DNA from: Gracilibacter sp. BRH_c7a
Lineage (GTDB): Bacteria > Bacillota > Desulfitobacteriia > Desulfitobacteriales > Syntrophobotulaceae
Direction of reading: 5' to 3'
Length of the DNA stretch: 64,000 nt
Assembly: GCA_001516055.1 (NCBI GenBank)
Contig: LOEZ01000058.1
Location: 1-64,000 of the forward strand
The position numbers were made by a program, and so were the translations under genes. Positions 1-8,786 of this stretch are shown piece by piece (position 1 is the first letter of the stretch; each line of letters opens with the position of its first letter). A model generated the notes under the pieces. That model saw nothing but the letters and a program-made list of their open reading frames with translations. It searched no databases and was not told where the DNA came from.

Positions 1-342
1 AGTTACGTTCAGTAAAGACTTAATCTCCGAGGTAGCAAGTACATACGGTAGTCTCTTTTCTGCCTTAGTCCTGGGAATGGATAAGTTATTCCAATTTCTT
101 TGTAAGGATACCTGGTAAAGAAATTTCAGTGAACTGTAAACACTACTTATATAAGAATCACTGACATTCCGGCTCGCCAAATGGCGAAGATACTCTCTGA
201 TTTCTGATTCTCCCATCATTGCAGGTGATTTTGCAAAATGATTTGCGAATCGCTCAGCATTTTTGAGGTAAGCTTTCTTTGTGTTTGGACTAAACCCCTT
301 GAGTTCTAAGTCCATCTTCATTTTGTCTCGCAACTGTGACAT
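1..342 (-). CDS. Tyrosine recombinase/integrase, N-terminal part (cut by window edge)
   Basis: The minus frame opens with ATG at 342-340 and stays open to base 1, giving 114 codons beginning MSQLRDKMKMDLELKGF. The text matches the SAM-like core-binding domain of phage-type integrases: the SPNTKKAYLKNAERFANHF stretch, then SSLKFLYQ and PRTKAEKRLPYVL just before the catalytic domain would begin. The catalytic RKHRHY part lies outside the window, so activity cannot be judged. It shares the arrangement KGxSxxTxxxYxxxxxRF and LKFL with the complete recombinase at 652-1740, so the two are paralogues or parts of one element. Confidence 0.85.
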   Translation of the reverse strand, partial: MSQLRDKMKMDLELKGFSPNTKKAYLKNAERFANHFAKSPAMMGESEIREYLRHLASRNVSDSYISSVYSSLKFLYQVSLQRNWNNLSIPRTKAEKRLPYVLATSEIKSLLNVT

Positions 343-651
343 ACCTATCATTCCTTTACAGCTTTTTGGTTATTGTTTCCTGTAAAGTAAATAAGTATGG
401 GGAGGTTACTAATATATTTACGCCACCGCGTAGCGGTTTTGTTCAACGTCGTTTACCCGCTAAAAAGTTGCGGGTAAAGTCAAATTTTAAATGGTATACC
501 CGCATGGGTTGCGGGTAAATTACCTTTATCTTCTCACGCTATTTCATACTATTCTTTACACTCAAACTTTTCTTATTTAGCACTATCTGAATCAAAATTA
601 TGTGCCTAGATAAAAACCTAAACAAGATTAGCAAACTTCAAAAGAACTCAC
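343..651. other. Inter-recombinase spacer with three small palindromes
   Basis: No convincing gene here. Three inverted repeats lie close together: CCGC-GTA-GCGG at 426-436, TTTACCCGC/GCGGGTAAA at 452-478 and TACCCGC/GCGGGTA at 497-517. The last two share the same half-site, so the half-site occurs four times in 66 bases. Position between two tyrosine recombinase genes suggests a recombination or regulatory site, but no core cross-over site can be shown from this window alone. Confidence 0.5.
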
Positions 652-1740
652 TTAAATTTCCAATGAATCCAAGGGGCTACGGATCTTGGCAATATCTTTT
701 TTACTAACATGAGTGTAAATTTCTGTAGTTTTAGAATTCTTATGCCCCAGTAATTCTTGTATGTACCTTAGGTCTGTTCCGGCTTCTAGCAGATGGGTTG
801 CAAAAGAATGCCTAAGAGAATGAACAGATACGTCCTTTTTAATCTGAGCTTTACTACAGGCAACCTTAAAAATATTTTGTACTGTCCTTTCAGATATATG
901 GTTTTCTTGCTTTTCTCCTGGGAAAAGCCAATCTTTTATTTTATACACTTTCACATATTCCCGTAGTATTTTAAGAGTTGACTCGGATAGAATTGAATAA
1001 CGATCTTTGCGTCCTTTTGCTTGTCTTATATGTATAAGCATTCTATCCTTATCGATATCTTTAACTTTCAGACATATTACTTCGCTTACTCGTAGTCCGG
1101 CGGAATAAGTTACAAATAGAATAGATCGATGTTTAATATTCCTTACAGAATTGAATATCTTAACTATCTCTGTCTGACTTAGAATATCAGGAAGCTTCTC
1201 TTCTTTTTTGGGTCGAGGCAAATATATATTGATGTCATTTCTTTTTAGCACTGTGCTGAACAAAAATTTCAAAGCACTTATTGCCTGATTGATATATGAG
1301 TGGGAAATATACTTATGGTCTAATAGAAACAGAAGATAATCTCTAATATCACCATTTTCTACCAGACTATGTTCCTTCCCCGCATGAATAAGAAATCTCT
1401 TGAGTTGTGCGGTATAATTCTTCCGGGTCCTCACACTATACCCTTTCAGGATAAGTTCTTCATCTAACTTATTCTGTATGTATTTAATATTTAAAGCTTC
1501 CTCTTTAATGGATTCCATCCAACTATGGATATCTTTGTCAAAGACCAGTTCTTCTCCAAAAGCCTCGACTAGTTCTCTTACTGCTTTTTCTGTTCTGGGA
1601 ACGACCCAGGATTTCTTCGCATTATCCCAATCTCGTCCTTTTATTGTCTTTATCTTCTTTAAATTCTCTTCTGTATAATCGAAAGTCACAAAAAGCACCT
1701 TGTTGTCATTGTCTTTATCTCCAATAACATTAACAGGCAT
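652..1740 (-). CDS. Tyrosine recombinase (XerC/D type) with extra N-terminal domain
   Basis: A 362-residue site-specific recombinase. Residues about 1-75 form an extra small domain (KGRDWDNAKKSWVVP) resembling the beta-rich DNA-binding element of HARP-type proteins. Residues about 90-180 are the SAM-like core-binding domain. The C-terminal half has the complete catalytic set: Arg in SAGLRVSE, Lys in AKGRKDR, HSLRHSFATHLLE, then the GHKNSKTTEIYTHV block with the nucleophilic Tyr. The set looks intact, so the enzyme should be active. A second, truncated recombinase lies downstream on the same strand, which points to a small mobile element rather than the housekeeping XerCD pair. Family firm, element type unknown. 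Confidence 0.9.
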   Translation of the reverse strand: MPVNVIGDKDNDNKVLFVTFDYTEENLKKIKTIKGRDWDNAKKSWVVPRTEKAVRELVEAFGEELVFDKDIHSWMESIKEEALNIKYIQNKLDEELILKGYSVRTRKNYTAQLKRFLIHAGKEHSLVENGDIRDYLLFLLDHKYISHSYINQAISALKFLFSTVLKRNDINIYLPRPKKEEKLPDILSQTEIVKIFNSVRNIKHRSILFVTYSAGLRVSEVICLKVKDIDKDRMLIHIRQAKGRKDRYSILSESTLKILREYVKVYKIKDWLFPGEKQENHISERTVQNIFKVACSKAQIKKDVSVHSLRHSFATHLLEAGTDLRYIQELLGHKNSKTTEIYTHVSKKDIAKIRSPLDSLEI

Positions 1741-1960
1741 ACTTTTTCTCCTTAATATTTATTTGTCACTATGTATTCGACACCTTTCTTCTTTATACCT
1801 TCCTTACATTTCTTTACAATTGAACTAACTTTGTGGTCTCCCTTTGGCCGCCTCTAAAAATGAGATTCTTATAAGGAAACGATATAGTATGTTTTATAAA
1901 CAGGAAAATAAACTATTTTTTGGTGGAATGGGTATAGGTAAATACAACAGACGTATTATA

Positions 1961-2007
1961 GAAAAGGAGGAGATCGTCCAATATAACTTTGGGACGCCCT
2001 CCTTCTC
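1961..2007 (-). terminator. Stem-loop downstream of nrdG
   Basis: Outer arms GAAAAGGAGG and CCTCCTTCTC (one mismatch) with an inner CGTCC/GGACG stem lie 33 bases beyond the nrdG stop. The following minus-strand U tract is weak (CTTTTC). Likely transcript end for the nrd genes. Confidence 0.55.
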
Positions 2008-2039
2008 TTAGTGAAGACTTGCTTCCAGAAATCTAAGTG

Positions 2040-2711
2040 TTAATAAATCCCTCTAACCTTACACCCTAGCTTTTGGCCAAGCTCTCTGAGCCAGGAGTCA
2101 GGATAGGCTTCATATGTTTGTTTATCGAGAACTCCGTCCGGAGGTTGGCGGAATTGTTGAAGTATCCAGTTGGTATCTTCTCCTAGTAGATTACGTATCT
2201 TCTGTAATTCATCAAAATTATGCCAACTCGGTATAACCGTTGTCCTAAATTCATATGGAATTGGGCTATTTTTAACCCATTCCATGGTTTTACTTACTTT
2301 TTCCCAACTATTCTTACACCCTGTCAATTGATCATATTTCTCCGGGGTGCATTTAATATCCATAGCGATATAATCTAGGTAGGGAGCAACTGCCCGAAGC
2401 AAATCCAAATTACTGCCGTTGGTATCAAGTTTTACTTTGAATCCAAGTTCCTTTATTTCCTTGATTAAAGGAAACATATCCTTTGAAAAGATTGGTTCTC
2501 CTCCCGTAAGACATACGCCATCAAGTAAGCCTTTCCTAGTTTTAAGGAATTCAATAATGTCACGAGGAGAAGTCTGAGACTTCTCCTCGACATTTACTAG
2601 AGCAGGATTGTGGCAGTATCCGCACCGAAAATTACAACCCGCGAAAAAAACTGTTGCTACGATATGGCCAGGGTAATCTACCAGGGAAAACGGCTCAATA
2701 TCCATAAGCAT
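2040..2711 (-). CDS. nrdG: Anaerobic ribonucleoside-triphosphate reductase activating protein (radical SAM)
   Basis: Radical SAM activase that generates the glycyl radical of NrdD using SAM and a [4Fe-4S] cluster. The cluster-binding motif is CNFRCGYCHNP (CxxxCxxC), followed by the LTGGEP SAM-binding motif. At 223 residues it is the NrdG2-type length. A longer frame reaches a TTG at 2729, but that codon is part of the ribosome site TTGGAGGGTGAG; the ATG at 2711-2709 sits six bases after that site and gives MLMDIEPFSLVDYPG, the normal family start. The gene lies after nrdD on the same strand, separated by a 342-base repeat-bearing spacer. Confidence 0.93.
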   Translation of the reverse strand: MLMDIEPFSLVDYPGHIVATVFFAGCNFRCGYCHNPALVNVEEKSQTSPRDIIEFLKTRKGLLDGVCLTGGEPIFSKDMFPLIKEIKELGFKVKLDTNGSNLDLLRAVAPYLDYIAMDIKCTPEKYDQLTGCKNSWEKVSKTMEWVKNSPIPYEFRTTVIPSWHNFDELQKIRNLLGEDTNWILQQFRQPPDGVLDKQTYEAYPDSWLRELGQKLGCKVRGIY

Positions 2712-3053
2712 GGTATTCTCACCCTCCAAGTTATATTTATTAAAGTTATATCTATAAAATTATTTTAAAAGGTTTACTATATTAAATTCCATATTTATTA
2801 AAATATTATTTATATCATTCATCAAAAGTTTGGTGGTAGTTTAGTTAACTAAGGGTCTTTCTGTTTTGTGTTTCAGCATCATCTTATCAGTTTTACATTT
2901 ATTAATGTCGATAATTTGTAATTAGCAAATTGTTAATTTGCATTTGCAATATCGGCAAATTTGCATTTTGTAATCTGTCTACTTTGCATTTGCAAAACGG
3001 CTAATTACATTTAGTAAAGCAAACAAACTTTGATATATATGGAATCCGGCTGA
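2712..3053. repeat. nrdD-nrdG spacer with 23-bp-spaced TTTGCATTT repeats
   Basis: AT-rich spacer without a gene. On the plus strand TTTGCATTT begins at 2937, 2960 and 2983, exactly 23 bases apart; the first and third copies extend to TTTGCATTTGCAA. A related GCAAATTTGC palindrome spans 2955-2964. The regular spacing looks like an iterated protein-binding site, possibly controlling nrdG or a divergent function, but no known regulator motif is matched. Confidence 0.6.
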
Positions 3054-5177
3054 CTACTTCGCCACCCCGTCGAACAGGCTTGGGGCGACTCCATCGACTT
3101 TATATTTTACGGTTTCCCTCTTTTCTTCTTGTTTACCAGGATTCATAGCGGAGATAGGACGATAGAATCCGGTTACTCTGGTCATGACCAAAGTCTCTCT
3201 GCCGCAAGTAGGACAAGTGTAATGCTCGCCTTTAATATATTTATGATCTTCACAGATGCTGAAAGTCGGGGTCAAGGTGAAGTAAGGCAGTTCGTAATTC
3301 TCGAAGACTTTCCGAACAATAGCTTTGGCCACTGCTAGATCATCTAAGCTTTCAGCCAGGTAACCATGCAAGACAGTCCCTCCGGTATAGAGGATTTGGA
3401 GGTCATTCTGAAGTTGAACTGCTTTAAATAGATCACTGGTATGGCCAACCGGAAGGTGAGTGGAATTAGTATAATAGGGTTCAGTATCTCCGGCTGTAAT
3501 AATATCAGGATAATCAAGTCTATTGGCTTTTGCCAAACGATAGCTGGTGGCTTCAGCAGGCGTAGCCTCTAAGTTATACAAGTCACCATCCTCTTCTTGG
3601 AATCCCTGTATCCTGTCCCTCATATAGTTTAGGGTTTCTTGAGCGAAGTTCTGTCCGAACTCAGTGGTGATATCGTCTGCATCTGAAGTAAAATTACGAA
3701 TAGCTTCGTTTAGACCAACAAGGCCGATTGTAGAGAAGTGATTAGTCCAGTACTTACCGAAACGTTTTTTGATATCCCTCAGATAAAACTTAGTATAAGG
3801 ATAAAGGCCGTTATCTGTTAGCTTTTCCAAAATCTTGCGTTTAGTCTGAAGGGCACTACGACCAATGTTCATATGGTGATCGATAAGAGCGATAAACTGT
3901 TCCCAGTTTCCCTTAGCGAGATATCCATAAAGTGGAAGGTTAAGGGTTACGACTCCTATACTTCCTGTCAAAGGATTTGCCCCAAAAAGTCCGCCTCCAC
4001 GTTTCCTAAGTTCTCTGTTATCCAAGCGGAGTCTACAGCACATGCTCCGAGCATCTTCAGGGTTCATATCAGAATTTACAAAATTAGCAAAATAGGGGAT
4101 TCCGTATTTATCGGTCATCCTAAAGATAGCTGAAGAGACTTCACTATTCCAATCAAATCCCTTGGTTATATTATAAGTCGGAATAGGGAAGCTAAAGATG
4201 TTGCCATCTGCATCTCCTTCCAGCATAACTTCGCAGAAAGCCATGTTGATGATATCCATCTCTTTTTGATAATCACGATACGGAGTATCCAATAGTTCAC
4301 CAGCAACGATTGCTGGCTCATCTTTAATAGCGGATTCATCAGCCCTTACATCCAGCGTAATATTGAAAAACGGAGATTGGAATCCTACTCTGGTAGGCAC
4401 ATTTACGTTAAAGATGAACTCCTGTATCCCTTGCTTAACTTGTTTATAATCAAGGTTATCCACTCTAACGAAGGGAGCCAGATAAGTATCAAAACTCGAA
4501 AGAGCCTGAGCACCAGCAGCTTCTCCTTGAAGTGTATAAACAAAGTTAACAATCTGTCCAAGTGCAGAACGGAAGTGCTTGGCAGGTTTGGATGTTGTTT
4601 TCCCTTCAGCTCCCCTGAACCCTACCACAAGCAAGTCCTTGATATCCCAGCCTACACAGTAAGGAGCCAGATCCCCCATATCATGATTATGCAAAGCTCC
4701 AGAATGATGAGCCTTACCAACCTCAGCGGGAAGTATAGATTGCCAGAAAGCGTTAGTTGCTTTCCCAGTAACGAATCTATTTAGCCCTTGCACGGAAAAA
4801 CCCATGTTAGAGTTTTCTTTAATTTCCCAGGTTCCTAAGCCTAAATAATCTGCAAACAATTTATTATTATCGTTCTTCGTGTTTTCCTGGTTACGGATTA
4901 TCTCATGTTGGAAACGGTAACGGATATATGCTCTGGCAACATCGGTATTACCCGTTTGCATGAGGACATCTTCTACTTTATCCTGTATTTTCTCGATCTC
5001 AAATCCTTCATTTTCTCCAAATAAGGATTCGAGTTCGGTTACTACCCTATCGGAAACGATCTTAGACCATTGTTTGGCATTAGGTGTCTCGGTCGCAGTA
5101 AAGGCTTTTTCTACAGCTTTAAGAATTTTCTCTTGAGTAAAAATTTCTCTTCGTCCATCTCTTTTAACTACATACAT
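3054..5177 (-). CDS. nrdD: Anaerobic (class III) ribonucleoside-triphosphate reductase
   Basis: Catalyses oxygen-independent reduction of NTPs to dNTPs via a glycyl radical. The 707 residues begin with an ATP-cone (MYVVKRDGRREIFTQEKILKAVEKAF region, about 1-95) for allosteric control. The body follows, with a C-terminal zinc-binding Cys set (CEDH...CPTCG) and the glycyl radical loop RVTGFYRP near residue 665. ATG start preceded by AAGGAGG. It lies between nrdR and nrdG, the expected three-gene class III arrangement. No class I or II reductase is seen in the window, in keeping with an anaerobe. Confidence 0.97.
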   Translation of the reverse strand: MYVVKRDGRREIFTQEKILKAVEKAFTATETPNAKQWSKIVSDRVVTELESLFGENEGFEIEKIQDKVEDVLMQTGNTDVARAYIRYRFQHEIIRNQENTKNDNNKLFADYLGLGTWEIKENSNMGFSVQGLNRFVTGKATNAFWQSILPAEVGKAHHSGALHNHDMGDLAPYCVGWDIKDLLVVGFRGAEGKTTSKPAKHFRSALGQIVNFVYTLQGEAAGAQALSSFDTYLAPFVRVDNLDYKQVKQGIQEFIFNVNVPTRVGFQSPFFNITLDVRADESAIKDEPAIVAGELLDTPYRDYQKEMDIINMAFCEVMLEGDADGNIFSFPIPTYNITKGFDWNSEVSSAIFRMTDKYGIPYFANFVNSDMNPEDARSMCCRLRLDNRELRKRGGGLFGANPLTGSIGVVTLNLPLYGYLAKGNWEQFIALIDHHMNIGRSALQTKRKILEKLTDNGLYPYTKFYLRDIKKRFGKYWTNHFSTIGLVGLNEAIRNFTSDADDITTEFGQNFAQETLNYMRDRIQGFQEEDGDLYNLEATPAEATSYRLAKANRLDYPDIITAGDTEPYYTNSTHLPVGHTSDLFKAVQLQNDLQILYTGGTVLHGYLAESLDDLAVAKAIVRKVFENYELPYFTLTPTFSICEDHKYIKGEHYTCPTCGRETLVMTRVTGFYRPISAMNPGKQEEKRETVKYKVDGVAPSLFDGVAK

Positions 5178-5282
5178 TTAGAAATCCTCCTTGACTCATT
5201 CTTATTCTTCTTTAGATAAATAGGTACTATGTATTTGTCTACTATTTTATGTGTATATTTTTTACGTCTATCCTACACCTAT

Positions 5283-5741
5283 CTATTTGCGTCTTTTCAC
5301 TAGTTCATCCAATTCCTCCATAAACCTTTGGATATCTTTAAACTGTCGGTAGACTGAAGCGAATCGAATATAGGCTATCTCATCAATATCAAAAAGCTTG
5401 TCCATAACAGCTTCACCGATAAGCATACTGGATACCTCGCGTTCATTCATATCACGCATCTGTCTCTCGATATCTGATACTATCGTTTCTAACTGTTCTG
5501 TGGGTACCGGCCTTTTCTCGCAAGCCCTCAGTAAACCTGCCATAAGTTTCTGACGCGAGAAAGGTTGTCTGCTTCCATCTTTTTTTACTATGAACAGTTG
5601 CAACTCCTCACACTTTTCATAGGTGGTGAACCTCCTGGTACAGACATCACATTCTCGTCTCCTTCTTATAGCTGTCCCAGCCTCTATTTGTCGTGAGTCC
5701 AGTACTTTGGTTTCATCATTTTGACAAAAGGGACATCGCAA
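5283..5741 (-). CDS. nrdR: Transcriptional repressor NrdR
   Basis: Nucleotide-sensing repressor of ribonucleotide reductase genes. It has an N-terminal zinc ribbon (CPFC...CDVC) with the basic RRRREC segment, followed by an ATP-cone similar to that of NrdD. The frame can be extended to a GTG at 5753, but the ribosome site AAAGGTGG is correctly spaced (8 bases) from the TTG at 5741-5739, giving MRCPFCQNDETKVLDSR, the standard NrdR start (152 residues). It is encoded 105 bases upstream of nrdD on the same strand. A candidate NrdR box lies in its own leader at 5789-5804. Confidence 0.95.
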   Translation of the reverse strand: MRCPFCQNDETKVLDSRQIEAGTAIRRRRECDVCTRRFTTYEKCEELQLFIVKKDGSRQPFSRQKLMAGLLRACEKRPVPTEQLETIVSDIERQMRDMNEREVSSMLIGEAVMDKLFDIDEIAYIRFASVYRQFKDIQRFMEELDELVKRRK

Positions 5742-6090
5742 TATTCTTACCACCTTTACGCTATATCTTGTATAGTTATATTTTATCAGTACTACATATA
5801 GTAATCAATGGGATTTCTAATGAATTACACAATTTGCTACTTTAGTCCTATTTCCATAATTTATCTAGTCTTAATCCAACTATATACAGCTATTTTTAGA
5901 TCCCAATATCATATTTTCTTATATTATTAATTTCCCTATGCAGAATATTTATTTCTTTTGCGTTACTAAAAGTTCTTAAGAAATATATCTCAACCCTTAC
6001 TTAGGTACAGACACACATCTTTAGAGAATGCATATGCTTGTAGTGTAGTTGGAATATAATTCCATATTAACCATAAGGAGGTAGATAACT
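5742..6090. promoter_or_regulatory. Divergent spacer with a candidate NrdR box at 5789-5804
   Basis: Divergent regulatory region between nrdR (minus) and the octad-repeat gene (plus). GTACTACATATAGTAA at 5789-5804 matches about 11 of 16 positions of the NrdR box consensus, including the ATATAGT core. A weaker half, TATAGT at 5771-5776, lies 26 bases away rather than the usual 31-32. On the plus side a strong AAGGAGG ribosome site at about 6075 serves the 6091 gene. I see nothing else in the AT-rich middle. Confidence 0.45.
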
Positions 6091-6711
6091 ATGTCCAGCC
6101 AGGCCTCCTTTCTTTTAGAGAAAGTAGCTCCTCTTATCATTAGGGAAATAGGACCGCAACTCACAAGTAGGGTAACACCCTTAATTGCAGAAAAAGTCGG
6201 CATCCCTATCGCCAAAAAGGTAGGCCTTCCTATAGCCAAAAGAATAGGTATCCCTATCGCTCGAAAAGCCGGTAATCTTATAATAACAAAAGTCGGCTAT
6301 CCAGTTATAAATAAGGTAATCTTTAAGAATAATCTTGATAGCCTCAATAATCTTTTTCAAAATAACACAAGACTTGCAGCACCACAAGCTTCTGCTTCTG
6401 CTGTTACCCCACCTTCTGCTTCTGCTCCTGCTATTACCCCGGCTTCTCCGTCTGTTACTGAAAAAGTCAAAAAACGCAGAAGTCTTACGGAGCTGCTCAG
6501 GCCTAAGAAACTAAAAACTAAATCCAAACTCAAAAAAGCACCCAAAACAAACCCCAACTTTATAAATACAACCCCTCTTCCCTTGCCTGCTCCCAGTAAT
6601 CCTAACCCGATTCCAACTCCTCTTCAACAGCACCCTTCACAAAATCCATATCCCTATACAAATCAAGGCAGTAATCTTTTCGGCAGGAGAAGAAATACCT
6701 TCCCTTATTAA
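6091..6711 (+). CDS. Octapeptide-repeat protein with basic, Pro/Asn-rich tail (unrecognised)
   Basis: I do not recognise this 206-residue protein. Residues 10-73 are eight consecutive octads with pattern x-[KR]-V-G-x-P-[IL]-[AI]; the central ones read EKVGIPIA, KKVGLPIA, KRIGIPIA and RKAGNLII. The arrangement is amphipathic and cationic. Residues about 95-120 are Ala/Ser/Pro low complexity, 125-150 are very basic (KKRR, PKKLKTKSKLKK), and the tail is rich in Pro, Asn, Gln and Tyr, ending FGRRRNTFPY. There is no signal peptide. AAGGAGG stands ahead of the ATG. Possible roles are a spore-associated or nucleic-acid/membrane-binding structural protein, but this is only inference. Confidence 0.75.
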   Translation: MSSQASFLLEKVAPLIIREIGPQLTSRVTPLIAEKVGIPIAKKVGLPIAKRIGIPIARKAGNLIITKVGYPVINKVIFKNNLDSLNNLFQNNTRLAAPQASASAVTPPSASAPAITPASPSVTEKVKKRRSLTELLRPKKLKTKSKLKKAPKTNPNFINTTPLPLPAPSNPNPIPTPLQQHPSQNPYPYTNQGSNLFGRRRNTFPY

Positions 6712-6777
6712 TAAATACTCCCAAATCAATAGTAACTAAATGACTTCAAAAAATCATGTTCTTGATTCCTGGGAAAT

Positions 6778-6811
6778 AAAAAATCCTGGTTAGCTTTTAA
6801 CCAGGATTTTT
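6778..6811 (-). terminator. Terminator overlapping the stop codon of the 6790-7650 gene
   Basis: TCCTGGTTA/TAACCAGGA arms form a strong stem that includes the last codons and stop of the minus-strand gene; on that strand it is followed by a run of T (TTTTTTATTT). The A-rich left side also makes it usable for the convergent plus-strand gene. Confidence 0.85.
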
Positions 6812-7650
6812 GCATTTGTGTTATTCTTTTCTATTTCATATTCAACTCTTTGTTTAAATAATTCTATATCATCTACTCGCTGCAACCCGTTTAGATATTC
6901 CACTTTAATATATGCTTCTAGACCATCGATAAGTGCAAAATCAGTAATATTAAGTTGTACATTCCAAGTATCCGGTTTATTCTCATTGTCTTTAACAAGA
7001 GATAAATTCTTTAATTCCTTGCCGTTCGCTTCAAGTTTTAGAGTGACATTCTTTGGTTCCATACCAGGTAATGGCCAATTCTCAGTTATAAAAACATATA
7101 TCTTAAACTCAATATCACCGGAATTGTTAGTCTTTGGTTTTATTTCTTCTTTCCATTTTGGAGCTCCATAGATATTATAAGGGATTACCCGAATATCACT
7201 GGCTCTTTTTTGATCTCCGCTAGTAAGCAGCTGATACTCATACTCTAAAAGAGGGGCTAGGTTTAACTCTACTTCATAATTAAGTACCCCTTTTTGCGCA
7301 AGCTCTAACTGAATCCAGTCCTGGGCACCTTTTTCTCTGTAAAGAAAGTACGGACTCTGGTTTTGCTCCATTGTGCTAAAAGTAAACTTAGCATTTACAA
7401 CCATAGTGTTCGTCCCAGATTCTTCTTTATTTAAAAGGAAAGTATTTTCCTGAATCCATTTCTGTTCTTTAGCGAATACTTCCAAAGTCTGGACAGCGTC
7501 AGAAACACTCAGACCTATACTGTCTACTTGGTCTCTCCGAGCCATGCCAGTTTGATTATCTTTGATATCTTTAACTTCACGCCAGATAAAAACATTAACT
7601 CCCAAACAAACGATTAAAAGCGTGATAAGTGCTAAGTCCCACTTACGCAT
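6790..7650 (-). CDS. Membrane-anchored extracellular protein of unknown function
   Basis: 286 residues. Residues 7-25 (LALITLLIVCLGVNVFIW) form a single N-terminal membrane anchor and the rest is predicted outside the cell. The remainder looks like beta-sandwich modules: alternating hydrophobic strands such as NTMVVNAKFTFST, YEVELNLAPLLEYEYQLLTSG and FKIYVFITENWPLPG suggest two Ig/FN3-like domains. No catalytic motif is seen. ATG with GGGAGGA ahead of it. It converges on the octad-repeat gene and shares a terminator with it. Function not recognised. Confidence 0.75.
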   Translation of the reverse strand: MRKWDLALITLLIVCLGVNVFIWREVKDIKDNQTGMARRDQVDSIGLSVSDAVQTLEVFAKEQKWIQENTFLLNKEESGTNTMVVNAKFTFSTMEQNQSPYFLYREKGAQDWIQLELAQKGVLNYEVELNLAPLLEYEYQLLTSGDQKRASDIRVIPYNIYGAPKWKEEIKPKTNNSGDIEFKIYVFITENWPLPGMEPKNVTLKLEANGKELKNLSLVKDNENKPDTWNVQLNITDFALIDGLEAYIKVEYLNGLQRVDDIELFKQRVEYEIEKNNTNAKILVKS

Positions 7651-7814
7651 ACTGTCCTCCCTTTTATAAGCAATTAATAGAATAACTATGATGAGTCCAG
7701 TTTTGCACCAAAAAGTAATAATATACTTTAATTTGTTTAATTTGTTGACTCTTATATATTCAACCTCGAACTATAATTCTCCTTCATAAAATATAACACA
7801 ATTTTTAACATCTT

Positions 7815-8750
7815 TTATTCTGATTCAACAGAGCTATTAACAGTCATTATCCCTGCTGTCACTAGAATCAATGCTCCAACAACTAGAATATTTATACTTT
7901 CTTCAGAGATAAAAACAGCAGATAGGATAGCCCCCGCTATCGGTATCGCAAACCTGTAGACAGCAATCTCCCCAGCTTTATTGTATTTAAGAACAGCATA
8001 CCATAAGGAAAATGCGGTAGCTGAAAGAAACACAGAATAGATTAATAATCCGAAGGCCAAATTTGTAAAATGTAAAGAAATAGTTCCTTGATAGAACACT
8101 CCCGCGGTAAAAAGCAATCCGCTTCCGATAATCATCTGCCAAGCAGTAAGCACAAAAGCACTGATATCTTGAGTTAAACTCTTGGCGATTAACATGGCGA
8201 CAGCACTTGTCAAGCCAGCCAATATAAGAAAACCTTCTCCTGTAAAAGTAAAATCCAAACTGAAGTTTTCTCCCCAATTAATTAATACAATTCCTGCAAA
8301 GCCAGTAGTTAGACCGAATGCCTTAGACCAACTAAGTTTATCATTCTTATAATAGAAATGGGCAAGCAGGACAATAAAAAAGATACCACTTGACTGAAGT
8401 ATAGCACCTTTCATCCCCGTAGTTCTGGCTAAACCATTATAAAAGAAAAAATACTGCATTGAGATCTGTAATATTCCCAATAAGGCCACTGACGGCCAAA
8501 ATCTCTTCTTTATCTTAACAGTCTGTCCCGCACCCACACCGACAGCACTCAATAACAATAATCCTGCCAGAAAAAATCTTATTGACGCCAATATCATCCT
8601 TGCTCCATAGTCCTCTGGAGAAAACAGCATTTCCTCGTAGGTAACCTTAAGAACGGGGAAAGCACTCCCCCAAAGGACAGAACAAAAGATAGCCGTCAAG
8701 GCAGCTCCATATTTATTGGTCAAGATTTTTTCGAAAGTTCTTTGTGTCAT
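7815..8750 (-). CDS. DMT-superfamily (EamA) transporter
   Basis: A 311-residue inner-membrane protein with ten hydrophobic segments arranged as two EamA repeats. The first contains CSVLWGSAFPVLK and the second starts near GFLILAGLTSAVAMLIAKSL. Proteins of this family usually export amino acids or other small metabolites; the substrate cannot be read from sequence. The gene lies 36 bases downstream of metH on the same strand, so it may be co-transcribed with it, which makes a link to methionine or sulfur metabolites possible but unproven. Confidence 0.9.
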   Translation of the reverse strand: MTQRTFEKILTNKYGAALTAIFCSVLWGSAFPVLKVTYEEMLFSPEDYGARMILASIRFFLAGLLLLSAVGVGAGQTVKIKKRFWPSVALLGILQISMQYFFFYNGLARTTGMKGAILQSSGIFFIVLLAHFYYKNDKLSWSKAFGLTTGFAGIVLINWGENFSLDFTFTGEGFLILAGLTSAVAMLIAKSLTQDISAFVLTAWQMIIGSGLLFTAGVFYQGTISLHFTNLAFGLLIYSVFLSATAFSLWYAVLKYNKAGEIAVYRFAIPIAGAILSAVFISEESINILVVGALILVTAGIMTVNSSVESE

Positions 8751-8786
8751 TTAAGAAGTCTTTTTCTCCTTTATCCAATTGGACTA

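Noticed and set aside
336-518. A 60-codon plus-strand frame between the recombinases
   Set aside because: It overlaps the start of the left recombinase and runs through the palindromes; no ribosome site of quality and no similarity.
3054-5177. Pyruvate formate-lyase instead of NrdD
   Set aside because: The ATP-cone, the zinc CPTCG site and the RVTGFYRP radical loop are those of class III ribonucleotide reductase.
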